From positions 5,419,852-5,483,851 of the forward strand of contig NC_087197.1 of assembly GCF_035594125.1 (NCBI RefSeq): a stretch of 64,000 nt of DNA, written 5' to 3'. The stretch's first letter is position 1, and every line of letters begins with the position of its first letter. The position numbers and the translations under genes are program-made. This document shows, one piece after another, positions 24,062-37,482 of this stretch. The notes beneath the pieces are model-generated. The model was given only the letters and a program-made list of their open reading frames with translations. It searched no databases and had not been told where the DNA came from. The stretch comes from Scylla paramamosain (Eukaryota; Arthropoda; Malacostraca; Decapoda; Portunidae).

Positions 24062-25195
24062 ACGCCTTATTTTTTTTTCTTTCTTTTTCTTTTTTCTTTT
24101 TTTTTTTTTTTTTTTATGTCAGAAGGGCACCGGCCAGGGGCAACAAAATTATGATTAGAAAAAAAAAAAAAGCTCACTGAGGCGGCGGTCTCCGAACAGA
24201 GTCAAAAGCAGACGTCAAAAATTAAAGGATAAGTGTCTTGAAACCTCCCTCTTGAAAGACTTCAAATCATAAGGAGCAAATACAGTAGAAGGAAGAGAGC
24301 TCCAGAGTTTACCAGAGAAAGGGATGAATGATTGATGATAATGGTTAACTCTTGCATTAGAGATGTGGACAGAATAGGAGTGATAGATGGAGGAAAATAG
24401 TTTTTGAGGCATTAAGCAGTACTAAGTTTGCTCTGCCCCAATCACAAATTTTAGAAAGATCATAAATCAGGTATTCTGTGGTTTCCCTGCGTGAACTGTT
24501 TACTTCCTGAAGGTGTTGGACGTCTACGAAAAGACGCGGAAAAGTGCAGGGTGGTATCATTAGCGTAAGAGTGGATAGGAGAAAAGTTTGGTTTATAGCA
24601 TCATTGATGGATAATAGGAAGAGAGTGGCTGACAGGGCAGAATCCTGAGGAACGCCACTGTTACTAGACTTGGGAGAAGAACAATGACCGTTTAGCACAG
24701 CAGTAATAAAACGATCAGAAAGGAAACTTGAAATGAAGTTACAGAAAGAAGAATAGAAGCCGTAGGAAGATAGTTTGTAAATCGAAGCTTTGTGCCAGAG
24801 TCTGCTAAAAGCTTTTTTGATATGTCTAAGGCAACAGCAAAAGTTTCACCAAAATCTCTAAAGGAGAAAGCCAGAAGATCACTAGTAGGGCAAACTTGAC
24901 GGAACCCATACTGTCGATCAGATAGAAGGTTGTGAAGTGATAGATGTTTGAGAATCTTCCTGTTAAGGATAGATTTAAAAACTTTAGAGAGGCGGGAAAT
25001 TAAAGCAATAGGACGGTAGTTTGAGGGATTAGAACGGTCACCCTTTTTCAGGAACAGGCTCAATGTAGGCAAACTTCCAGCAAGAAGTAAAGGAAGATGT
25101 TGATAAACGGAGGTGTTTGACTAGGCAAGGTGCAAGCACGGAAACACAGTTTCAGAGAATAATAGGTGGAACCACATCCGGTCCATAAACCTGTG
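24062..25195 (-). mobile_element. LINE family A, 3' half
   Basis: Poly(T)-rich start at 24069-24116 and the 3' UTR are followed by a shortened C-terminal tail, an internal deletion, and then a fairly well kept RT. RT landmarks are KKGDRSNPSNYRPIALISRLSKVFKSILN, LSDRQYGFRQ, ALDISK and GVPQDSALSATLF. It ends 5' near GPD (CCGGTCCATAAACC at about 25180). Confidence 0.85.
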
Positions 25196-25302
25196 TGGCT
25201 TTGACAGTAACTTATGGTGCAGGGCAAGGGGACACTTGTATGGTGTACGCGCTTGCCAAGAGTCGGTACACGTTAAGGTAACGTGAGAACGATATCTTTC
25301 TT

Positions 25303-27480
25303 CTTTTTTTTTTTTTTATGCTAAAGAGCCACTGGCGAGGGGCAACAAAAATACTGTAAAAGAAAAAGGCCCACTTGAGTGCCAGTTCCCTAAAAGATTC
25401 TCGAACTGGAAAAATAAAGCGACGGAGGATAAGGGTTTTGAAACCTCCCTCTTGAAAGAGCTCAAGTCATAGGAAGGAGGAAATGCTGAAGCAGGCAGGG
25501 AGTTCCAGAGTTTACCAGAGAAAGGGATCAATGATTGAGAATACTGATTAACTCACATTACAGAAGTGGACAGAATAGGGGTGAGAGAAAGTAGAAAGTC
25601 TTGTGTAGCGAGGCTGCTGTAGGAGGAGAGGCATGCAATTAGCAAGATCAGAAGAGCATTTAATATTCAACACTGTAGTGATGAGAGAGAGGCTGAAGAC
25701 ATTCAGTTAGAGGAGAGGGGTTGATAAGACAATAAATTTTGGCTTAGAAGAATATTGATGAATAATAGGAAAAAGAGTGTGTGACAGAACAGAACCCTGA
25801 AGAACATCACAGTTAATAGATGTGGGAGATGAACAATGAACGTCTGCCACAGCAGCAATAGAACGGTCAAAGAGGAAACTTGAGATGAAGATACAGAGAA
25901 AAGGATAGAAGCCATAGGAGGGTAGTTTGGAAATCAAAGCTTTGTGCCAGACACTAGCAAAATGTTTTTGAGATATCTAAGGCAACAGAATGACCAAGAC
26001 TCATTAAAGAAAGCCAGATCACCAGTATAGCGGCCACGATGGAACCCATACTGGCGATCTGGTATTTGGTTGTGAAATAATAAATGTTTAAGAAACTTCC
26101 TGTTGAGGATGGATTCAAAAAGTTTAGAGAGACAGGAAATGAAATCTTTTTTTAGGAACAGGATGCAAACTTCCAGCGATAAGGGCAGGAAGATGTTGAT
26201 AGACAGAGTTGGAGGAGTTTGACTGGGTAAGGGTGCAAGCACGGAGGCACATTTTCGGAGAACAAGAGGAGAGACCCCATCAGATCCATAAGGCTTTCGA
26301 GGATTAAGGCCAGCAAAGCCATGGAAAACATAATTCCGATTGGTCTTAATGGATAGCATGAAATAGTCGGAGAGTTGAGGAGAGGAAGGAACAGGCCCTG
26401 AATCATCCAAGGTAAGGTTTTAATAAGAGGTTGAATGAAAAGTTCAACTTTAGAGATAGGAGTGATGCCATCAGGTTTAAATAAAGGAGGATATGAGGAA
26501 TAGGTAAATTTATTAAAGACATTTTGGCTAGGTGCCAGAAATCACGATGAGAGTTAGATTTAGAAAAATTTCCACATTTTCTATTGATAAAGGAATTTTT
26601 GACTTGTTGGAGAACGGGCAGAAATATAAAGTGCATGAGATTCGAGTGATGGAAGGCAGCCTCTCTATCATGTATATAGTACGAGAACAGGCTGTGTTAA
26701 ACCATGGTTTGGAAGGTTTAAGGCGAGAGAAAGAGTGAGAAATGTACGCCTCCATGCCAAACATTCTCAGCTCTGTTATGCGCTCAGCCCAGAGACGGGT
26801 CTTTGACGTGGAAGCAGTAATCATTCCAAGGAAAACCAGAATAATACCTCCTCAGGTCACAACAATTAACAGATGCAAGACGCCAGACCCAACTCTGCTT
26901 TTGGGGATCCTGAGAAGGGATTGGAGCGATAGGGCAAGATACAGGTTTGAGGCAATGATCGGAGGAACCCAACGGATAAGACAGTGGCAGCATAAGTAGA
27001 ACAATTAGAGGTTAGGAAAATGTCAAGAATGTTATGCGTAATGTTAGTAATGAGATCGGAAAACTAAAGTTGGTGGTGAATACTGAAGTCTTGAAAAATG
27101 GAGATCTCCGCGATGTGCTCCACTTTCAAGTTAAGTTGCCAGACTTTCTTTTATATTCAGAGGAGAGGTGAAAGGTATGCTACAGAGATAAATTTAGTTT
27201 GAGAGTGACTGTAGTCGAAGCCAGATGGTAGAAAATTCGGTAGGTTCAAGAGCGTGGGCACGAGAGCAAGTTAAGGTCAGCTGTCAGCTACCTTCCTGTG
27301 TTTCGTTGAGGAAAAGCAGATAAAGTTTAATAGAGGAGAGGTGATGCTCCACAGATTGAAAATTAAATCTGAGGCCGCAAATGTTGCAGATATTAATGTT
27401 AATGTTAATGAAGAAAAAGTTGAGAGTGTATCAAGACTGAGGATCGATGCTAGAAGAGCAGTCCACACACACGGCAAATG
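25303..27480 (-). mobile_element. LINE family A, second head-to-tail copy
   Basis: Poly(T) at about 25305-25318 and the 3' UTR are followed by the C-terminal tail (with a deletion of the central RT-tail part), RT (GLNPRKPYGSDGVSPLVLRKC, SCLSKLFESILNRKFLKH), the linker, and endonuclease remnants up to about 27480. Stops and frameshifts throughout. It follows the preceding copy in the same orientation with about 110 bp between them. Confidence 0.85.
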
Positions 27481-27753
27481 AGCGGGGTTCTTTCCTTCTT
27501 TTCTTCTTTGGCTAGTTTCTTTTACATAAAAACAATTACATTTATCTTAGATTATTGCATATGAAATCACCACATCTTCCATCTTCCTTTCTTTCTCTCT
27601 TTCCTTCCTTTTCCTGGTGTTATCATCACTGTTTTCCAGTTTTTCTATCTCTAGAATGGCGTCAGGCCGTGAATTTCTCCGTGTTTGGAATGATCAGCCA
27701 TACAGTTTTCCTCTGTTTCTACGTTTCACACAGATCCTTCTAATCTTCCGCAG

Positions 27754-28029
27754 GACAATTCGACGCCTGAACAGCTGTATGAAACTCTTCTCTCAACAAT
27801 TAGTATAGGGGACGACGTTCAACTAGTTTCCCGCCTCCTGTGTAAAGGCACACCCACTGAGCTACTAGGCAGGCAATCTCTGTCTGCACTCCAGCTCGCT
27901 GTTACTACAAACCGTGTCCGGATTGTAAACCTGCTGCTGGCTAAAGGCGCGCTGCTTTCCGCTGGACTGCTGCAGGTGGCGTGGCAGAGCCCCGATACGA
28001 CCCCCACGATTCTTGCCGCTCTCAACAAT
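27754..28029 (+). CDS. Ankyrin-repeat gene, exon C
   Basis: This exon lacks a methionine. It follows a good acceptor (CTTCTAATCTTCCGCAG, AG at 27752-27753) and ends at donor GTGAGT (28030). Its 276 bp are 92 codons, phase 0 at both ends, with no stop. The frame reads DNSTPEQLYETLLSTISIGD, then an ankyrin-like SLSALQLAVTTNRVRIVNLL, then LLQVAWQSPDTTPTILAAL. The latter two resemble repeats whose first helix is hydrophobic and diverged. Neighbouring LINE copies are far more damaged, while this frame is clean, which suggests selection. Phase 0/0 matches exons B and D. Confidence 0.7.
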
Positions 28030-29475
28030 GTGAGTATTCGCATTCTCTTATTTTTGTCTGTCAACAAAACCTCACGTTGAAAGCGTAGACGAACAGATAA
28101 ATACTCAAAAGACGTTTTAGAAAACATAAGAGGACCAATTGTTGGAGTTGCCACATCAGCAGTTACGTTACCCTGCAGCGGGACACCTAACCCTTTCACT
28201 CACTGCGACGCGATTATCGTCAAAAGGGAATCGTATACATCTGAACTTTTGACGTAAATCGGGTAGAAAAAAAAATAAATAAACAATTAAATAAAATAAA
28301 TAAATAAATTAATTAATTAATAAATAAAATTCGCAAAAAAATACAGCTTCTATCGTGTCACAACATGCTCCGTCAAATATTCAAGTTAGACCAATCAAAT
28401 AACTATATCTCAATTTTCTTGGTTATGTGGATTTGCAATTATTTGTTCCTGTGAGCCTTTGTCCTTTCAGCAGACAGCCTGTGAGCGCCCCATCATCATT
28501 CTTATACCTTTATAGTAAGTCCAAACTAATTTGGCGGCTAGGGTGGGGTCAGCGCTGCCAATTTTCCTAAAATTACGCTAAGTAACTTCTGTGATACATT
28601 TAAAAGGTGTTAGAAATAAGACGGAGAAATAGTAAATATTCTCATCTTGTAAATATTATGGTATCCCACAAAAGTTAGTCATAATGCATATATATCTATA
28701 CATCAATAAATAAACGTGAGAAATATTGTATGTAGTGTTGCTGGGAAAATGGTATTCCCTTGTAGCAGTTTTAAGGTTGCCAACTACGTTATGTATGACT
28801 ATATTTAGGTGGTAACCTGAAGAAATGCACGTGGGAAAAGTGTCACTCATTTAATGAAAAAAAAAAAAAAAGTTAAACTCATGGAAAAAGGCAACACTCA
28901 CCCAGCCAGTCTGACCCAGCCCAGTGAGACGGTGACGTGCTGCTTTTCTGAACTCTCACCAATCACCAAGTTTTACGTGGGCAAATATGTGTTATCTAGT
29001 AATACATGCTTATAAGGTAATTTGAAGGAATATAAGTTGGAAATGTATCATATATTTTGTTGTAGATCGTGATATTGCATGGTGTTGGTGTATAAAGTCT
29101 AATGAAAACTCAAACATTTTCATATCTTAATTAATAACTACTAATTATTTACATTTCTTACAAGTCAAAATTCCTCACTTGCATTCATCTTCTGTTCATT
29201 CAAAGTTATTTGGTTTTATTTAACATTTCTTCAATATTTTCAATATTTAATGCAATCATCGTGTAAGAACACATAATATAACATTCATAAATACATTTAA
29301 TATTCAGTCGGTGCAATTAATGCTCAGTTTGAAAAACACACATCAGTATCACATCAATTTCCATAAATATTCCATATTTAAGTAAATTTTCGTACACCAT
29401 AAAACATCAAATAAACATCCTACTCCTTTAACAAGATACTTGATTTCTAGACTGCACTACGCTTTCAAGTTCCAG
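28030..29475. other. Intronic/intergenic, nothing recognised
   Basis: AT-rich. It includes an (AAAT)n-like tract at 28266-28330. No protein signature and no clear transposon ends were seen. Confidence 0.5.
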
Positions 29476-29477
29476 TT

Positions 29478-29810
29478 ACTTCTTAAGGCAAGGACCTTGC
29501 CTGGCACACTGAACAGCGTAATACCACGGTATTTGTTGCAGTCCTGGCGGTCCCATTCCCCTTTCCAGGTAGGGACGACTAGCCCTCTCTTCCACTGAGG
29601 AGGAATGGTACCGGACTGCCATGCGGCAGTGCCGGGCAGTCAAGAGCGCAAGCAACCCGTGGATCATGGCAATAGGCAAAAAATATGCGAAATATACAAG
29701 TGGGTTGGCAGCTTCAGGAAGCTCGCCCATGAACATGCTAAAGCATCCTCTGTCCTTTGTAAGCAAGAAATCTGAGTAACTTCCATGTATAAAGCTTCCT
29801 ACAAGCACAG
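29478..29810 (-). mobile_element. RTE-like LINE RT fragment
   Basis: In a frame other than the long open one, the minus strand at about 29625-29480 reads IPPQWKRGLVVPTWKGEWD followed by DCNKYRGITLFSVPGKVLA. This is the conserved WKKGLVVPIWKGKGDRQDCNNYRGITLLSVPGK block of RTE-type RTs. About 150 bp are clearly assignable. Confidence 0.8.
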
Positions 29811-30254
29811 GAGATGAATATTCATGTACTACTTACCTCATGTACGAAATAAGGACGGGAGAAAGCGAATTAATGTGGAGGTGGACCAGGCATCAGCTGA
29901 CGACATTGTTGGAACACGCGATGGTGCCGCTTCTTCCATGCGAAAAGCGTATAACTTGAAATACCGAATATTTCATAGTTCTTCTACTTCCACTTATAAA
30001 TAAACAATATGTACTTCTTAATCTGATCACAATTCTCCCTCATACGTTTTACTTTACCGAACATCCTTTACACTGTAAATAAACGTGACAGACACCCTGC
30101 AGGAAAACATGACCTTATTTCTTTACTTCTACACTAAAGTCTTGTAAACGTGTTTGTGTCTTTAAATATTTCCTCATATACTGGTCGAGGATGACTGAAA
30201 TTCACGTATTATACGCCAGTGACAATATATTAGCACGTCATTATGCATAAATGA

Positions 30255-33250
30255 CGATATAATGAAGTATTTAATCCAGAGGTTAAAAGTATTTAATCCA
30301 GAGGCTAAGATTGATGGTTATACATTGTTCTATAAAGATAAGGAAAACAGGAGAGGAGGAGGGGTCGCGTTATACGTTAGGGACACATTACAGTGTTGTA
30401 CTAATAGTAGAATTAAGACAGATAACAAAGCAGAGTCGATATGGGTAGATATTAAGGAAGGATCACAATCAGTAGTACTGGGAGTAGTGTACAGACCACC
30501 GACCAGTACAAAGGGAATTAACACCTCACTGTGGCAGGAAATAAATAGAGCAGGCAGGTACAGTCAGGCATATGCGGCAGGAGATTTTAATTTTAGGAAT
30601 ATCGACTGGAGCCTGATGATGGGTAACAGGGAAAGTAGAGGAATTTCTCAAGGTAATTCAGGATAATTTTTTTTAAACAGGTAGTCGTAGAACCAACAAG
30701 GGGGAATAATAATCTAGATTTAATTCTTACTAACAGGGAGGAAGCAATCACGCAGGTAAAGGTTGGAGGACGGCTAGGTAACAGTGACCATAGGGAAATT
30801 AGGTACAATTTAAAATGGGAAGAAACTTTTAGAAGCAAAAACACTAGTAAAATACCTGACTTTTGGAGAGCAGATTTTGAGGAATTAAAAAGGTACCTCC
30901 AAGGAATTGACTGGCAATGGATGCAGGGTGAGGTCAGGTCCGGGACGGAGTTGAGAGAGATAAGGCAAGATGAGAGAGGTGAGGTCAGGTGTGAGGGTGT
31001 AGGACAAGAGGAGGGAAGATGTGTCCGGAAGGGGCGGAGGAGAGAGGGAGGGGGAGATAGGTGTATGTTGGAATGTCAGGTCATGCTGAAATGAGAGGTG
31101 AGGTCGAATCGACTAGATGAGGGAGTGGAGAGGATGGTAGGGGCCGAGATGGGGGGATTAAGTGAAGTAAATGTAGATGAACTGCATAAATATTTCGTAA
31201 AGTTCATACGGGTCAGTTAGCATATATCCCGTATAGGGCAATAAGATCACAGAAAATGACCCTAATTGGATGACTGCTAGGTTAAAACATTATATAGGGC
31301 GTAAGAGAAGTATATATAAAAAATTAAGGGCAGGTGAAGAAGTTTTAAGGTCACAATATAATGAATTAGAACAGTCAGGAAGTTAACGAGAAAAGCAAAG
31401 GGCAATTATGAATTAAAGGTAGCCAGCCAGGGGGAAGACGGACCCCAAGGGATTTTATCAGGTATACAGGACGAAGAATAAAGATACTATAGGTCCATTA
31501 AAGGCAGCAGATGGGGAGCTGGTTAGTTCTGGGGAGGAGATTAGTAAACTTCTGAATGAGTATTTTTTAACTGTCTTCACCCAGGAAAACATGCAGGATA
31601 CGCCAGGTAGTGAACAGATGTTTAGAGCAGATGAGAATGAGAAACTGACAGATATTTCCATAATTAGGAAGATAGTGGAACAGGAGATAGATAGGCTAAA
31701 AAAAAAAAAAATTCAAGACACCAGGACCAGATGAAATATATCCCAGAGTACTTAAGGAATGCAAAGAGGTTATTAGTGAGTCGTTAGTTTCTGTCTTTAG
31801 GAAATCACTTGAGTCAGGTGAGGTACCAGTAATGTGGAGGCAGGCTAATGTAATACCCATCTTTAAGAAAGGGAATAAAACTTTAGCGTCTAACTATAGA
31901 CCTGTCAGCTTAACTTCAGTTGTAGGTAAAACATTAGAGTCAATAATAGCGAGGAACATTAGGAAACATTTAGACAAACACAACTTGATAAATCAATCAC
32001 AGCATGGCTTCACGAAGCGGAAGTCTTGCCTGACAAATTGTTAAGTTTTTACAGTAAAGTGTACTAGGCAGTAGATAATGGAGATAATTATGGCATCTTA
32101 TATCTGGACTTTAGTAAAGCATTTGACAAGGTACCCCATCAAAGGCTCCTGAGAAAGGGTTAGGGCACACGAGATAGATGGGAAGGTGTTAGGCTGGATA
32201 GGGTCATGGCTTAGCGACAGGCGACAGAGTTGTAATAAACGGCTCTAAATCCGAGTGGGTTAGTTGCCACAGGGATCAGTATTAGGGCCATTGTTATTTC
32301 TAATTATATCAGTGACTTGGATAGTGGAATTAGTAGTGATGTTAGTAAATTTGCGGATGACACAAAGATAGGTAGATTAATTAGGTCAGAATCGGATGCC
32401 ATCGCCTTGCAGGTAGATTTAGATAGGATGAATGAATGGATGGACAGATGGCAAATGCAGTTTAATATCAATAAATGCAAAGTACTTAGCGTAGGTAGAG
32501 GAAACCCACACAGTAGTTACACATTAAACAACCAAACTCTGGTAGGTACAGGGTACGAAGAAACATTTAGGAGTTATAGTTAGCTCTGAACTCCGTCTAG
32601 GAAAACAATGCATAGAGGTCAGAAACAGGGCAAATAGGATACTAGGATTAATTTTTAGGAGTGTTAAAAGTAGAAGGCCGGAAGTAATATTAAAGTTATA
32701 CTTGGCGCTGGTCAGACCTCATCTAGACTACGCTGTGCAGTTCTGGTCCGCACATTACAGGAAAGATATAGGTCTATTAGAATCAGTACAGAGGAGAATG
32801 ACTAAAAGGATACAGGGGATGAGGAGTATTCCTTACGAGGCGAGATTAAAGTTGTTAAATTTACATTCTTTAGAGAGACGTAGGTTAAGAGGGGAGCTGA
32901 TAGAAGTCTTTAAGTGGTATAAGGGTTATAACAAGGTGGATGTAAGCAAAATTCTTAGGATCAGCAATCAGGGTAGAACAAGAAATAACGGGTTCAAGCT
33001 TGAAAAATTTAGGTTTAGGAAGGAGATAGGAAAAAATTGGTTCACAAATAGAGTGGTAGATGAGTGGAACGGACTCAGTAATCATGTTGTTAGTGCTAGG
33101 ACACTAGAGAGCTTTAAGAGAAGATTAGAGAGGTTTATGGATGGGGATAATAGATGGAAACAGGTAGGTATATTTCATACAGGGACTGCCACGTGTAAGC
33201 CTGGTCGCTTCCTGCAGCTTCCCTTATTTCTTATGTTCTTATGTTCTTAA
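30255..33250 (+). mobile_element. LINE family B (CR1/L2-like), 5'-truncated copy
   Basis: It starts inside the endonuclease (EAKIDGYTLFYKDKENRRGG, GVVYRPPTS, AAGDFNFRNIDW). RT landmarks are FKKGNKTLASNYRPVSLTSV, LINQSQHGFTKRKS, YLDFSKAFDKVPHQRLL (about 32099-32150), KFADDTKIGR (about 32350) and NINKCKVLSVGR. The C-terminal MALVRPHLDYAVQFW and LERRRLRGELIEVF are typical of the CR1/L2/Rex group. The 3' end carries TTCTTATG repeats (33229-33249). A purine-rich stretch without homology (about 30930-31150) interrupts the endonuclease-RT linker. Frameshifts inactivate the ORF. Confidence 0.88.
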
Positions 33251-33984
33251 TTATGTCCCAAGGGAAAGGTCCAAGGGAGGTCTCGAGGTACCTTGGATCT
33301 GCTAAGTTTTACTTGGAGGAAGATGTTGTGAGACAGGAATATCACCGTCTGTCTGCTACTGTCTATTTTTCTCTGTCACTATTCACATACAGTTGTTTGG
33401 GACTGCCTATTTCTCTCAGAAAATTATCTCCATTTACATAACATATCTACTATTCACGTTGCTTATTTACGCTTATGATCCGTACACAGGCGTGGCACTT
33501 GATGCAGAACGCCAATCAAAGTATACGGGCAGTTTGGAGGCGAGCTTAAGTAGGTGTCCCCAACATAATACCGTTATTCCCCTTTTGAGCCAGGCTGTCT
33601 TCTCCAGCGGTTTATGGCTTTCTTCCTGTTTTGAATTGTTTGTGTCCTGCTCTCATGTTTATTTTTTTCCTCGGCTCCCTCGCTATCAAGTGCTAATGAC
33701 CTTCCCGGTGGGGTGACCGCTTGTTTTCTCTCTAGTTCATCCGTCTTCTCCATTTCTTCTTTCTTATTTATTCTATCTTCTCTTCCTTTCTTCTTACCTT
33801 TTTCTTTTCTTCTTTCTTCTTTCGAAGTAGTACAATATATATACTGTCGTGTGGGGTCACCACAACTTATTGAAAAATAACGATGAAAATAAAACGTTGA
33901 CTTCATTGGGAATGGCGAGGTGCAGAACCACCCTTCATTCGTCCCCTGTGAGGCGACCCACATAGTGCTGTTTCAGGAAAAGAG
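33251..33984. other. Unassigned segment with a Lys/Glu-rich antisense ORF
   Basis: The minus strand is open for 129 codons (33963-33574) with a low-complexity KEERRKEKGKKKG-type centre from a CTT-rich tract. No homology is recognised. The segment contains GTGGTGACCCCACACGACAG (minus), of the kind seen at retrotransposon ends, but no pair was found. Confidence 0.4.
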
Positions 33985-35190
33985 GAGACTTAGACCTTGA
34001 AAGATTTTGACACTTTCAAGGAGTTTTTGGCTAGTTGGAAAACAGACTTGGCATGTTTCCGAACAAAAATATAAAGTGCATGAGATTCTGGTGATGAAGG
34101 CTTAAGTACGTTTTGTGGGCCATCTCTCCATCATGTATAGGATGAGAACAAGTTCTATTAAACCAAAGTTTGGAAAGTTTAGTTCGAGAAATAGAGTGAG
34201 GAATGTACGCCTCCATGCCAGACACTATTACCTCTGTTATGCGCTCGGCACAAAAAGACGGGTCTTTGACACGAAAGCAATAGTCATTCCAAGGAAAATC
34301 AGCAAAATACCTTCTCATATCCCACAGCTAGCAGAGGCGAAACGGCAGAGGCACGTTCGCTTAGGGGGATCCTGAGGAGGGACTGGAGCGATAGGACAAT
34401 ATACAGATATGATACTGTGATCGGAGGAGCCCAATGGAGAAAAGAGGGTGGACAGCATAAGCAGAAGGATTAGAGGTCACGAAAAGGTCAAGAACGTTGG
34501 GCTTATCTCCAAGACGGTCAGGAATACGAATAGGGTGTTGCACCAATTGCTCTAGGTCGTGGATGATAGCAAAGTTGAAGGCTAGTTCAGCAGGATGGTC
34601 AGTGAAGGGAGAGGAAAGCCAAAGCTGGTGGTGAACATTGAAGTCTCCAAGAATGGAGATCTCTGCAAAAGGGAAGAGGGTCAGAATGTGCTCCACTTTG
34701 GAAGTTAAGTAGTCAAAGAATTTCTTATAGTCAGAGGAGTTAGGTGAGAGATATACAACGCAGATAAATTTAGTTTGAGAGCGACTCTGTAGTCATAGCC
34801 TGATGGTGGAAAACTCGAAAGATTCAAGAGCGAGGGCACGAGAGCAGGTTAAGTCGTTGCACACATAATCGCAACATCCAGCTTTGGATTGAAAATGAGG
34901 ATAGAAAAAGTAGGAGGGAACAGAAAAGGGGCTACTGTCAGTTACCTCAGACACCCGAGTTCTAGTGAGGAAAAGAAGATGAGGTTTAAAAGAAGAGAGG
35001 TGATGTTCTACAAATTGGCAATTAGATTTTAGACCGTGAATGTTTCAGAAGTTAATGAAGAAAAAAATTTGTGGCGGGTGTCAAGACACTTAGGCTCGTT
35101 ATCAAAAGAGCAGTACGACCTGTGGACACTTGTGGTCTCCTCCCGAGACGGGGACTCCGAGGCTGGTGTAGGAGTCGTATAGGATGTGGT
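33985..35190 (-). mobile_element. LINE family A, 5' half only
   Basis: The minus strand carries the ORF start region (ASESPS-like, about 35170), the endonuclease ([27 protein letters not shown]) and the linker ([39 protein letters not shown]). It stops at about 33990, before RT. Loss of the 3' half is unusual for a LINE copy and implies a later deletion or rearrangement. Confidence 0.85.
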
Positions 35191-35194
35191 GTAG

Positions 35195-36430
35195 TATGTA
35201 ATTTCTATTTCTTGATTTTAATAGTGGGATCATTTTGGCTCTCTTAAGTTCATCCGGAAAAAAAAAAATCCTTTCTTTAAAGAGGGATTTACTATGCGAG
35301 TTAATGGCATGGAAATTAGGCTATATGTGTATTTTAAAACAGTAGGAGGTATTTCGTCAAGAGCAGAAGAAGAGGTTCTTAATGCCTTTTGGTAGTTTTC
35401 AATTTTATATTAGTAACAGGTGATAAATAGAGAATAATTAGGCGAGGTATATAAATATTTCATATATGCATCTCCTACAGTATCTTGGTTCTGTCCCCAA
35501 CCTTCAAAAAATGGTCATTGAATTTATTAGGAATGTCATGACAAAGGTTTTAATTCAAATGTTTTATTTTTCGCATCAGAGGATCTACCAAGAATATGAT
35601 TTATAGATTTCCAATATGATTTTGGATTACCCTGGTTATTAATCAAGTGGTTTTGGTTGTATTTATTTTTTGCAGCTTTCAAAAGTGACGTTAATATAAA
35701 TTTCATAATGTTCTCTGAATGTTAAACGCCATCTGTGTGCAAAATTTTCGTTTTTTTTTTTCTGACATTTTCAAAGCCTGTGTAATGTGTGGACTACGTT
35801 CTTTTTTACTATTTATTTATTTTTTCTGGAAAACACTGATCGAAACAACCTTTAAACTTTAAATAAATTTAATTACAAGCATTATTAGAATAAATATAAT
35901 TTATTATGTCTGACCAGTTAGTTTGGGAAAGAATATTATAAACTTTTCTAAGGAGTCCTGACTAAATATTTTTTTTTTTTTTTTTATTATAGGAAGGATT
36001 GGAGTGAAAATATTCGTCACATTTAAATGTAGAGATTACAGGGTAGCGGTCAGCTTCATCTGTATTAATTATATAATTTGATACACTATTTTTCATTTGT
36101 GATGACCAAATGTGATCTGTAAGTGTGGCTGAGGTGGCAGTTACTCGTGTTGGCAAGGTTGTTAGAGGAAATAGAGAGTAAGTGAGCATCATGTTGATAA
36201 ATTCTTGCACATTGCCATTATCATGTTGTAATAAATCAAAATTGAAATCTCCAAAAATAAATATTTCACAATAATTTTTTTTTTTTTTTCAGGTTCAAAG
36301 TTTCATTAAATGCATTAAGGAAATTATTTATATTACTTTGAGGAGGTCTGTGAATATAAATTATGCTTTTCCATTAAATTTAGCTTTAGCTCCCAAACTT
36401 TCAATAAAAGCTTCCAGTAGAGAAAATTAT
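35195..36430 (-). mobile_element. Jockey/L2-like LINE fragment (endonuclease and start of RT)
   Basis: The minus strand reads IYRPPQSNINNFLNAFNET, CEIFIFGDFNFDL, YSLFPLTTLPTRVTATSATL and a TDEADRYPVISTF block (endonuclease). Farther on are DEIPPTVLKYTYSLISMPL and DELKRAKMIPLLKSRNRN (start of RT). Frames are broken. It is distinct from families A, B and C. It ends next to the LINE A 5' half. Confidence 0.7.
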
Positions 36431-37111
36431 AGTCTATAATCTTATAAAATTTGTACATATATTTGAAATATAAATGGCCACTTCCCCCACAGTACCTGTT
36501 TTTGTTATTAGTTGCATTACGGCAGAGTATATAATGATGACATATCTGAATCCAGTCGAGTTTGTGAAAGAACCATTACATGAAAGTACAGTCAACAAAA
36601 TACTGTAAGTTGGTAGAAACTGATCTGATATTCAGTGTTAATAAGTTGATTACTGTATTATTAATAAAATAAAGGAAGGCAATCTAGGAAAATATATACA
36701 GATTTAGGGAGATTTACATTTCTTGATCGTATATAAAACTGATTAACATCTAAGTTGTTGTTATAATTGTTGTCTTGTACAATGTATGGATCAAAACAAT
36801 CGTAATGTTCTTCTCTTTGTACATTATATAAGCTAAAACAATCCAATAAATCATCATTATTAAGAGACGCAAAGAAAAATATTAGAATCGATTATTGGAA
36901 TCATCGTAGTAGTAGTAGTAGTAGTAGCAGTAGTAACAGTTCTTGTAGTAGTAATGTTGAAAAAAAAGTTAAAATTTTTATAAATACAACTGAGATAATA
37001 AAGTAGTGATAGCGGTAGCAGCAGTATTACTAGTATAGTAGTAGAGTAGTAGTAGTAACAATGTAAGCAATGGTAGTAATAGTAGAAAAGTAGTGGTACT
37101 GTAAGTAGTGG

Positions 37112-37113
<2 letters not shown>
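36431..37113. other. Intronic sequence with GTA/GTAGTA-rich patches, no gene seen
   Basis: AT-rich. Short GTA arrays at 36904-36935 and around 37030-37110. No coding signature. Confidence 0.5.

Positions 37114-37181
<68 letters not shown>
37114..37181. repeat. (GT)n microsatellite
   Basis: Perfect GT array, 68 bp. Confidence 0.98.
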
Positions 37182-37182
<1 letters not shown>

Positions 37183-37482
37183 AGGGATAAACAGTTCAAG
37201 TAAGTTCAGTACAGATACGAATTAAGGTATGATCTGCATTCATAATAAATATTAAAATAACAGGAGACATAGAAAGTATAAAACTAATACAATTCTTTAA
37301 AAAAGAAACACTTAATCTTAGATGTAATCTTGGGCCAATTTCAAGAGTACCCGATGGTGTTTACTAGCATAGTTATAGTTTCCTCGTATATTGGATGGTG
37401 CCCTGATACCAGAACAACATTTAATCAAGTAGGTTACAAAATGGTTCACCAACCAGGTCATCTAATCTGATTGTCACCACAG

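Noticed and set aside
33574..33963. 129-codon minus-strand ORF
   Set aside because: The centre is low-complexity Lys/Glu from a CTT-rich tract and there is no recognisable domain; not supported as a gene.
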